Below, piece after piece: positions 26,240 through 34,873 of a DNA stretch of 36,788 nt. Below the pieces are notes generated by a model. That model saw only the letters and a list, made by a program, of their open reading frames with translations. It searched no databases and had not been told where the DNA came from. Every line of letters starts with the position of its first letter. Position 1 is the stretch's first letter. The stretch lies in NCBI GenBank assembly GCA_949373095.1, contig CASIBY010000012.1, positions 1-36,788 of the forward strand, in the 5' to 3' direction. The position numbers were made by a program, and so were the translations under genes. The DNA is from Candidatus Poseidoniaceae archaeon. GTDB lineage: Archaea > Thermoplasmatota > Poseidoniia > Poseidoniales > Poseidoniaceae.

Positions 26240-28801
26240 TTATTTGTCATAGGGTTTCCAGTCTGTTCCGTCCCACCAATGTGTGCTTCCATCACTCATC
26301 TTCCGCCATGTATAACCACGTTCATCAGTCCATTGTGATTCTACAGGATTAACTGCTGCTTGCTGCGATATAGTTTCAATATTCTGCTCGCCAGAGATTT
26401 CTATTTGTTCACTTTCGGGCATTTTAGGGCTTTCTTTTTGGTGTTCATCTAGTGGTATATTCTTCTTTTTGAAATAAAATACTCCAACCAATGACCCCCC
26501 AATGATCAAAAGAGCAATGATAGAGATTGTAGTAATGGTTCGAGTCCTTTGTTCAGATTCTAACTGTTCATTGTCCCCAACTCCATTTCCATCACTATCT
26601 TTAGTTTCACTATCGTCACTCGGAAATGCATCTTTATTGTCTCCAACGCCATCTCCATCTGTATCATTCCATTCTTCGCTATTATTGATGAATGCATCAA
26701 CAGAGTTCGACCATCCATCACCGTCATTGTCCAAACACCCAACTACGTCAAGAGTAGAATTTCCCGAAATAGTTTTGCAATCGTCAGAATTATCTCCAAA
26801 TCCATCATTATCACTATCTTTGGTCTCACTATTGTCATTTGGAAATGCATCAGAATTATTACCAACCCCATCTAAATCATCATCATGAGTTTCATTTGAA
26901 TCAAAGGGAAAAGCATCCGAATTATCACCAACTGAATCGTTGTCTGAATCATACCACTCGTTTGGATCTGTTGGAAATACATCATAATGATTGTTGAAAC
27001 CATCGCCATCGCTGTCTGGTGTTACATCAAGGATAATCGAACTAACATTTAGACTAGCATCAGTTGCCGTTATATTGACTAAATAATGACTAATTCCATC
27101 TCGCGCACATGATTCCACTGGGAATGTTATTTCCCAATATGACCCAGTGACCCCAAAGTTCTGATATTGATCGCCACAAAAATCAAGCGACATAGTAATT
27201 GACTCACCATCTGGATCAGAAACTTGACCCCTGATTGTAAGTTCATCCATGGATGGGCTCCATGTCACATTTCCACCTCCAAGATTGTTTGTAATCGAAA
27301 GTTGTGGCGGAAGACTGTATTTCATCCAAATAGGACCAATCCTAGATTGAAATTCCAACATGTCGTCACTAGTTGCGGTGAATTCAATCCAAACTGGCCC
27401 AGGGCTCAAACTGGTTGTTTGAAGGATCAAATTTCCGATATCTGTGTCAAAGCTGTCGGAATTGCTAGCATCAACGGCATTATTGTCCCAATTGCCAAAA
27501 AATGGTATTTGTAAGGCATTTGCAACAATATCAAATTCATTAACGAATCCAGTAGGTAGGATTAACAATTCAATATAATCCCTTACGTCAATCATATCAC
27601 TTGAAAGAGCAAAAGGAATCCCAAAGGTGTAATTTCTTGTTTCTTGATTGGATGTGAGATACATGTTCACGATTCTGCACTCAGCATTTGAAGAAACAGA
27701 ACCATTGGGCGAATCAACTTGAAGTCCTAAAAGATTCACACTCGAAGACCAACCGTTTTCCTCAAAATCGCATATCAAAAACGGCACCATCATCACCGGA
27801 GTACCACGAACTAATTTTGGCATAATCAACAGCACCTAAAGGAATTAATGTCCCATCATCCGGAGCATTTACAGTCCATTGAGGAATGTCTGGTGTAGGG
27901 TCTTCGGCACAGTCGTCAAATCGATGAAAATATTCTTTACCATTGGCCAATCTGATGAGGAATAGGATGATTGGAACGAAATTATTAGACTTCCATCTGA
28001 TAAATAGTCATCATCGAGAGAAAATGATGAGTCCTCCAAACCATCGTTTTGTAAACTGTAATCAGAAATTCTTAGATCTTGTACAAATGGTAAATTAAAA
28101 CTAAAGTCAGCACTGGCGATATTGGTCAAATTCATTGCAATGGTGAAATTTTGAGACCCTTGATTTGGGAGTTGATCGAACCTCATGTTCTTGTTTTCCC
28201 CATTCTCGACGAATAATTGATTTTGCAAGTCATTAGTTGCAGTTACTGGTATTTCTACACAGTTTGAGGAGGCCCCGAAGATCTTGACATTGACGACTTT
28301 CAGGATGACTATTAGGAATCATATCGGTCTCATTAAGAGCAATTCCCTCTTCTACAAATTCGAAGTCATTCCAATCGACCCCGCCTCTGTGATGTACACC
28401 TTCACGAATTCCAGTTCCCGTCTCCATATCTGCTATACAATCAGGGCCAATAGCAATCCAAGCCTCTACTTCGTCCGTACTAATCCAGCCATTATCCCCC
28501 CCTGGAATCCCTCGAATAATTGATCTGTCGATTCGCGGAAATCTGCAGACTGGCTACCATTTGTGAGTATGTTTGATTGTACAGAGGCTGACGACCAATC
28601 TGGGTTTATGGTATAATCAAAACTTGCATAGTCGTAAGAATAGTAATCTTGTAAATTATATCCCGAACAATCAATATCTAAATTACGGGCACTTGTTTCA
28701 AGATTCTTTTTTTCTGAATCCAAGTTCTCATTCATAGTTGAAGAAACTGTGGAGAAAAGTAATATGAAACACACGCATATCAGAATTCTTAAACTAGCCA
28801 T
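26240..28801 (-). pseudogene. Cassette A: TSP3-repeat surface protein, broken by about four frameshifts
   Basis: Read across frames this is one gene for about 850 residues. The ATG at 28801 opens a signal peptide (SLRILICVCFILLFSTVSS). The next parts are in shifting frames: an ectodomain start with an EF-hand-like NGWISTDEVEAW, then ASSNCVEIPVTATN and DDCAEDPTPDIPQWTVNAP. From about 27800 the frame is clean to 26240: beta-rich region, then thrombospondin-type-3-like DxDxDGxGDNxDxFP repeats, one membrane helix (TTISIIALLIIGGSLVGVFYF) with KKKN, and a cytoplasmic tail ending in YTWRKMSDGSTHWWDGTDW. Shifts lie at the C7 tract 28496-28502 and near 28280-28325, 27920-27950 and 27790-27830. The 3' end of the gene is 23 bp from tRNA-Glu. 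Ca-binding surface protein by family analogy; decay, phase variation or sequence error all possible. Confidence 0.75.
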
Positions 28802-28817
28802 GAGCCTAGGATGTTGC

Positions 28818-28831
28818 TTTATTAAATAAAC
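28818..28831 (-). promoter_or_regulatory. Candidate TATA element of cassette A gene
   Basis: An AT-only stretch (TTTATTAAATAAA on the plus strand, nearly palindromic) lies about 18-30 bases upstream of the ATG at 28801. That is consistent with an archaeal TATA box giving a short or absent leader. The cassette therefore seems to carry its own promoter. Confidence 0.4.
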
Positions 28832-28891
28832 TTGGCCATATAAATTTGTATTATCATAAATTTATGTCGGTTGGTCTCATCTTATGTGAAA

Positions 28892-28931
28892 TACCATGGT
28901 AAATGCAGATAGTATCCCGGTACGAGCACTC
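28892..28931 (+). repeat. att-like copy 2, right end of cassette A
   Basis: The 17-base core occupies 28915-28931. Upstream of it is a 23-base arm starting with the palindrome TACCATGGTA (28892-28901) and containing TGCAGATAGTA. The whole 40 bases match copy 4 at 38 positions. The arm has no counterpart in the tRNA, so it looks like element-borne attachment sequence. Confidence 0.8.
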
Positions 28932-29023
28932 CATTGAGGCCATTGTGTTGGGAGACAACTGATTCAGAACAACAGCACAGGGTGCAAAGCGTTCGATTTT
29001 GGTGATGGGCAAATCAATTAAAC

Positions 29024-29032
29024 CATATAAAC
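29024..29032 (+). promoter_or_regulatory. Candidate TATA box of cassette B gene
   Basis: CATATAAAC lies 21-29 bases before the ATG at 29053, which would place transcription start at or next to the start codon (leaderless mRNA). No Shine-Dalgarno sequence is visible, in agreement. It lies inside cassette B, so the cassette gene would be expressed independently of the tRNA. Confidence 0.45.
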
Positions 29033-29249
29033 TCCTTAGGCATACCCGTTGCATGAACCGCGCTGTAAAGACACTCTTTCTCAGTTCCCTTATGATCATC
29101 CTCGGGCTCTCAGCAGCCACAAGTTCTCTGAATGAATCGTATGAAACGGAGATGGTAAATCCGAACCTCGACCCTCAGCAAACAGCACCGTCTCCATTCA
29201 ACTCGGGTTGCAATGCCGGATATTACGGCCCTAATTGGTTTAGCTGCCA

Positions 29250-31140
29250 GCCCTGTCCAGCCGGAAAATATCAACCAAATAATGGAGCGTATTCATGTCT
29301 TAATGCACCAGCCGGGAAATACGTGTCTAGTACAGGCCAAACAAGTGCTACACCCTGTCCAGCCGGAAAATATCAACCAAGTACTGGAGCGAGTTACTGT
29401 CTTAACGCACCTGCCGGGAAATATGTTTCCAGCACAGGCCAAACAAGTGCTACACCCTGTCCAGCCGGAAAATATCAACCAAGTACTGGAGCGAGTTACT
29501 GTCTTAACGCACCTGCCGGGAAATATGTTTCCAGCACAGGCCAAACAAGTGCTACACCCTGTGGAGCCGGAAAATATCAACCAAATACTGGAGCGACTGG
29601 ATGTTATTCAGCACCTGCCGGGAAATATGTTTCCAGCACAGGCCAAACAAGTGCTACCCTCGTGTTCAATGGGAAAATATCAGCCAAGTACTGGACAGAG
29701 TTATTGTATTAATGCACCGGCAGGAGCATACGTGTATAACTATGGCCAAACAAATTACCAATTATGTCCAGCTGGAACCTTTCAGTCACAAAGTGGACAG
29801 GCTTCGTGTAATACTGTACCAGCAGGGATGTACGCTAATGGCAACGGCAATACAGCTGCTACTTACTGTCCAGTCGGAACCTATCAAAGTTTTGGAGGAT
29901 CCAGTTCGTGTAATGATGCGCCAGCAGGAACATACGTGTCTGGCATAGGTGCAACGAGTCCTACCAACTGTCCAGTCGGAACCTATCAAAGTGCTACAGG
30001 ACAGACCTCTTGTGATGATGCAGATTCAGGTCACTATGTTTCATCAACAGGTCAATCCACTCAAACTGCTTGCTTAGCAGGAACCTACAATCCAAACACT
30101 GGTTCTACGAGTTCTTCTGCTTGTGGAGATGCTGATGCAGGTTACTATGTTTCATCAACAGGTCAATCCACTCAAACTGCTTGTTCAGCAGGAACCTACC
30201 AAGCATTGACTGCTCAGATCATCTTGTGATGATGCTGATGCAGGATCTATGTTCCAACAACAGGTCAAACAACTCAAACTGCTTGCTTAGCAGGAACCTA
30301 TCAATCCAACACTGGTTCTACGAGTACTCTGCTTGTGGAGATGCTGATGCAGGTTACTATGTTGATCCAATAACAGGACAATCAACTCAAACTGCTTGTT
30401 AGCAGGAACCTACAATCCAACACTGGTTCTACGAGTTCTCTGCTTGTGGAATGCTGATGCAGGATACTATGTTGACCACAACAGGTCAATCCAGTCAAAC
30501 TGCTTGCTCTAGCAGGAACCTATCAACCAGACACAGGCACACGACTGGTTGCGACGATGCAGATGCAGGATACTATGTTGATCAAACAGGTCAATCCAGC
30601 CAAACTGCTTGTTCAGCAGGAACCTATCAATCCTTGCAACTGCTCAATCATCTTGTGATGATGCTGATGTGTGGTACTACGTTCCAGTATCAGGTCAAAC
30701 CAGTCAAACTGATTGTGCAATTGGAACCTATCAAGCATCAACAGGTCAGAGTTCCTGTGTCGATGCTGATGCTGGTACTATGTTGATCAAACAGGTCAAT
30801 CCACTCAAACTGCGTGTCTAACGGAACCTACCAAGTGCTACAGGACAGGCTTCTTGTGACGATGCAGATGCTGGCCACTATGTTCCAACACAGGGCAAAC
30901 CAGCCAAACAGCATGTCTCGCAGGAACCTATCAACCTGCACACAGGTCAGGATGCGTTGCGACGATGCTGATGCTGGTTCATACGTTCCAACAACTGGTC
31001 AATCCAGTCAAACTGCATGTGCAACAGGAACCTATCAAGCATTGACTGCTCAAACATCTTGTGATGCTGCTGATATCGGTTCATATGTTTCAGCAGTTGG
31101 CCAATCAACGCAAACTGCATGTCCAAATGGAGCAATCAAC
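29250..31140 (+). repeat. 102-bp tandem repeats encoding Cys-rich 34-mers
   Basis: About 18 units, the first few with a strict 102-bp period. Two adjacent units between about 29350 and 29553 are identical base for base. Later units diverge (CxAGTYQ ... CDDADAGYYVSSTGQSTQTA) and contain many one-base insertions and deletions. Each unit carries two cysteines in fixed spacing. Confidence 0.85.
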
Positions 31141-31362
31141 CATTACAACAGGCAGTAATTCTGCTACCCAATGTATTTCCGACTTCGATAACGATGCTGT
31201 TGTGGATATCCTTGATTCCGATGATGACAATGATGGCGTTTCTGATTTAACTGATCAATGTCTTACTGCTGATTTCAATTTAACAAGCGATAATGATAAT
31301 GATGGCTGTGATGATTCTGATGAAGATACTGATGATGATAATGACGGTGTGCTTGATGTCAA

Positions 31363-32800
31363 TGATGCCTTCCCTCTTGATGCAACTGAATCGATTGATA
31401 CCGACAATGATGGAACTGGTAACAACGCTGACATGGATGATGACGGTGACAATGTCGCTGACCTAGATGATGCCTTCCCGCTTGATTCAACTGAATCCGT
31501 TGATACGGACAATGATGGAACTGGCGACAATGCTGATACTGATGATGATGATGATTCTGTCCTCGATGTCGATGATGTCTTCCCGCTTGATTCAACTGAA
31601 TCCGTCGATACCGATGATGATGGAACTGGTGATAATGCTGATACGAGATGATGATGACGATTTAGTCCTCGATATTGATGATGCCTTCCCACTCGATGCC
31701 ACTGAATCCGTAGATACGGATAATGATGGAACTGGCGATAATGCTGATACTGATGACGATGGGGACAATGTCGCTGATGCCGATGATGCCTTCCCGCTTG
31801 ATTCCACTGAATCTGTAGACACGGATAACGATGGAACCGGCGATAATGCTGACACGGATGATGATGGTGACGGTGTTTACGACCTCCTTGACGCCTTCCC
31901 GCTTGATTCAACTGAATCCGTAGATACGGATAACGACGGAACCGGCGACAACGCTGACACTGATGATGATGGTGACAATGTCGCTGATGCCGATGATGCC
32001 TTCCCGCTTGATGCAGCTGAATCTGTAGATACGGACAACGACGGAACAGGAGACAACGCTGACACTGATGATGATGGTGATGGTGTGTACGATCTCCTCG
32101 ACGCCTTCCCACTTGATTCAACTGAATCCGTAGATACCGATAATGACGGAACCGGTGATAATGCTGATACTGATGATGATGATGACATGTCGCTCGATGC
32201 CGATGATGCCTTCCCGCTTGATGCAGCTGAATCTGTAGATACGGACAACGACGGAACAGGAGACAACGCTGACACTGATGACGATGGTGACTACGTAGCC
32301 GATGCTAATGACGCCTTCCCACTTGATGCCTCTGAATCCGTAGACACGGATGGGGACGGAACTGGAGATAACGCAGATACTGACGATGACGGTGACAGTG
32401 TTACTGATGCCAATGATGCCTTCCCCCTTGATGCAACTGAATCGATTGATACTGACGGAGATGGAACTGGCGATGATGTCGATACCGACGATGATGGAGA
32501 CGATGTCGCTGATTCCAATGACGCTTTCCCACTTGATGCTACTGAATCTGTAGACACGGATGGGGACGGAACTGGAGACAACGCAGATACTGACGATGAT
32601 GGAGACAATGTCGCTGATGCCAATGATGCCTTCCCGCTTGATTCAACTGAATCCGTAGATACCGATCACGATGGTATTGGTAATAATGCAGATACTGATG
32701 ATGACGGTGACAATGTCGCTGATACCAACGATGCTTTCCCACTTGATTCAACAGAGTGGAACGATGTAAACGGTGATGGAGAGGGTGACAACACAAACCC
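31363..32800 (+). repeat. 105-bp tandem repeats encoding Asp-rich TSP3-like 35-mers
   Basis: Fourteen units with a 105-bp period, each encoding NDAFPLDxTESVDTDxDGTGDNADTDDDGD. The regularly placed Asp residues match calcium-binding loops of thrombospondin type 3 repeats. Units are highly similar at the DNA level, with two alternating subtypes (NVADADDAF and GVYDLLDAF), which suggests expansion by blocks of two. Confidence 0.85.
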
Positions 32801-33012
32801 ACTCAGTTCCTTTGAAGAGTTACAAGAAGCCCCAGCTGTTCCACTTCTTGGGTTGCTTGCAGTGATTGGTTTGATGTACCTCATGTATCAAAAACAACCT
32901 GGTTCATCCCCTGAAGAAAAGGAACTATCACCCCTTCCTGCAGAAGAAGAGTGAATATTCCTCTGAGAGCATACGTAAGGACTTGAAATTGTCCGGACGG
33001 AACTTGCGAGAT

Positions 33013-33032
33013 TCCCGGTACGAGCACTCTTC
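33013..33032 (+). repeat. att-like copy 3, right end of cassette B
   Basis: Core at 33013-33029, with TTC after it as in the tRNA copy, giving 20 identical bases with 26204-26223. It lacks the TACCATGGTA arm; instead GTCCGGAC, another palindrome, lies about 20 bases upstream. It therefore seems to derive from a different element type than copies 2 and 4. Confidence 0.75.
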
Positions 33033-33037
33033 TATTG

Positions 33038-33778
33038 CTATTCATTTTCGTAAGAGGCTTGAGATTTCTTGGAACGACGGACGTCAGCCACACCTAAACC
33101 TAGAGCTAGAACACCAAATACAGCAGTCACAACATAAATATCCACGTAGAAACTATTCTGAATCTCTGGGAAATAATGATTCGTTTGTATACTTTGGGGA
33201 TTGAATGCAACAACGATATGTTCCATATCGTTGATTCTATTCTCTGTTTTTTCCGCTTCAGTCAAAGAAGTGAAGTTTTCCTCATAAGATACATTCTGCG
33301 TATACTCTTCCCAAGAAAACTCAATCCTAACGATGAGTTGCCAACACGCCTGATCCGATTGATCACAATCACTCAGTACTGTGATGCTTGAATCGGATAC
33401 TTCGCCATCCTCTGTAGGCCAACTTCGCCAGTCGACGTTTGCGCCACCGAGTAGAATTGCTATTATAAATAATGAAAATATACCAAATGCGGCGAGCAAA
33501 GTCATTTCATGGCGGAATCCATCTTTGGAATCATCGCTTTTGGAAAGCGTACCTTGCGGGAAAAGTAGGAACTGAGTGCCATAATAAATCGGTAAGGCGG
33601 GGAGTAGGAAAGTGATTGGCAAAACCAAAATCACCAATGGGCCAATGGATTGGCCTCCGAAACCGTCGAAGACGATGTCTTGGAGGTTTTGAACCATCCA
33701 ATATCCTGCAACAAGAATGATGGCGCCCAACACCCTCACCAGTATTGTTCCTCTTTCTATGGCCCCCTTGTCGTTCAT
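33038..33778 (-). CDS. Cassette C: four-helix membrane protein of unknown function
   Basis: An intact 246-residue protein with predicted helices near 12-31, 45-66, 92-113 and 213-233. Between helices 3 and 4 lies a soluble domain of about 100 residues with two close cysteines (SDCDQSDQACW) and several potential N-glycosylation sites, probably extracellular. The C-terminus is short and basic (RRSKKSQASYENE). No family recognised. Its stop lies six bases from att-like copy 3, and its ATG is about 75 bases from copy 4, so it fills the cassette. An AT-rich TATA-like stretch (33799-33810) lies 20-30 bases upstream of the start. Confidence 0.75.
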   Translation of the reverse strand: MNDKGAIERGTILVRVLGAIILVAGYWMVQNLQDIVFDGFGGQSIGPLVILVLPITFLLPALPIYYGTQFLLFPQGTLSKSDDSKDGFRHEMTLLAAFGIFSLFIIAILLGGANVDWRSWPTEDGEVSDSSITVLSDCDQSDQACWQLIVRIEFSWEEYTQNVSYEENFTSLTEAEKTENRINDMEHIVVAFNPQSIQTNHYFPEIQNSFYVDIYVVTAVFGVLALGLGVADVRRSKKSQASYENE

Positions 33779-33852
33779 ATTATTGCCTCAGTCAAGTATT
33801 TTTTAATACATCTCCCGGCATTAGATACGCCTTGTTCAAAAATTTAGGCCAT

Positions 33853-33892
33853 TACCATGGTATTTGCAGATAGTATCCCGGTACGAGCACTC
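33853..33892 (+). repeat. att-like copy 4, right end of cassette C
   Basis: Core at 33876-33892 preceded by the TACCATGGTA palindrome (33853-33862) and the same arm as copy 2, differing at two positions (TT for AA). It marks the boundary between cassette C and the R-M/TSP3 segment. Confidence 0.8.
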
Positions 33893-33955
33893 TCAGTTAC
33901 CGCTTCTATAGTTTTACGCTTCGAAACGTTGCCATTCTGTGGATGTTCTCTCTGA

Positions 33956-34804
33956 CTATTGGTCATACAGAACCCAATCTTTTCCGTCCCACCAATAGGT
34001 GCTTCCATCACTCATCTTTCTCCATGTATAACCACTTTCATCAGTCCATTCTGATTCTCGAGTAGGAGAAGTAACTTCCAGTGGAATGGGTTCTAATTTC
34101 ATACTTCCAGGAGCTTCATGTTGGCTTATTACCGGAAGTTCAATGTTGGGTTTTCCACTTTCATTGGATGTTGTATTTTTCTTTTTGAAATACAATACTC
34201 CAACTATCGACACTGTAATAATCAAGATAGTGGTAATGGATATTATCGTATTCGTCTGAGTTTTTTGCTCAGATTCTAACTGTTCATTGTCTCCAACTCC
34301 ATCCCCATCACTGTCTTTCGTTTCCGTGCTGTCATTCGGGAAAGCATCTGAATTATCACCGACTCCATCTCCATCTGCATCGTTCCATTCTGCACTGTCG
34401 TTGACAAATGCATCGTTGTAATCGGACCATCCATCACCGTCATTGTCCAAACACCCAACCGTGTCAAGACTTGAATTTCCAGCAATCAAAATACAGTCAT
34501 CAGCATTATTTCCATACCCGTCACCGTCCGTATCTAGAGATTCGTTCTGATCTTTGGGAAATGCATCTGAATTATCACCTACGCCATCTAAATCATCGTC
34601 ATGGGTTTCAGTTCCGTCAAACGGAAATGCATCAGAATTGTTACCCACGCCATCCAAATCATCATCATGGGTTTCGGTTCCGTCAAATGGGAATGCATCA
34701 GAATTATCACCAACCCCATCATCATCTGAATCAATCCATTCGAGAATATTGTTCGCAAATGCATCTAAAATATCAGCCCATCCATCGCCATCCGAGCACT
34801 GCAA
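33956..34804 (-). pseudogene. 5'-truncated TSP3-repeat surface protein (paralogue of cassette A)
   Basis: A 282-residue frame starting only with a TTG at 34804. No ATG and no signal peptide can be found before an in-frame TGA near 34840, so it lacks the N-terminal export signal and about 500 residues of ectodomain that its paralogue in cassette A has. What remains: six or so TSP3-like DNSDAFPFDGTETHDDDLDG units, a membrane helix (IISITTILIITVSIVGVLYF) with KKKN, and a cytoplasmic tail ending YTWRKMSDGSTYWWDGKDW. The tail-coding DNA at 33999-34058 is 56/60 identical to 26283-26342. It ends 70 bp from the methyltransferase stop; truncation on arrival of that pair is likely. Confidence 0.7.
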
Positions 34805-34873
34805 GATTTGTAGTTGGGCTCTTGTGCGACGAAACTCTTTGAATCAGTGGGGGCGTTGTGTCGTTGGTCTTTT

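Larger units (their letters stand above)
29053..32954 (+). pseudogene. Cassette B: giant Cys-rich plus TSP3-repeat surface protein, multiply frameshifted
   Basis: Read across frames, one gene for about 1300 residues. The ATG at 29053 gives a signal peptide (FLSSLMIILGLSAATSS); the frame is open upstream to 28999 but starts there lack a proper signal. About 18 Cys-rich units of 34 residues follow (CPAGKYQPSTG ... NAPAGKYVSSTGQTSAT), like the GCC2/GCC3 / ephrin-receptor-like family. Then come about 14 thrombospondin-type-3-like units of 35 residues (DAFPLDSTESVDTDNDGTGDN). The end is a helix VPLLGLLAVIGLMYLMY with a short charged tail. Frame breaks occur near 29655 and 30215, then about every 100 bp up to 31140, and once near 31640 (GATACGAGATGATG). 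The last 1.3 kb is intact. Repetition favours assembly or slippage error, but loss of function is possible. Confidence 0.75.

Noticed and set aside
31255-32121. 288-residue minus-strand frame rich in His, Arg and Ser
   Set aside because: Antisense shadow of the GAT-rich TSP3 repeats; composition follows mechanically from the repeat and there is no start signal.
29250-32800. Regular repeats as a possible CRISPR array
   Set aside because: Period 102-105 bp without unique spacers; the units encode continuous protein repeats.
34793-34800. CGAGCACT, part of the att core, at the truncated TSP3 gene
   Set aside because: Only eight bases match and they encode the conserved CSDGDGW start of the repeat region; chance similarity.
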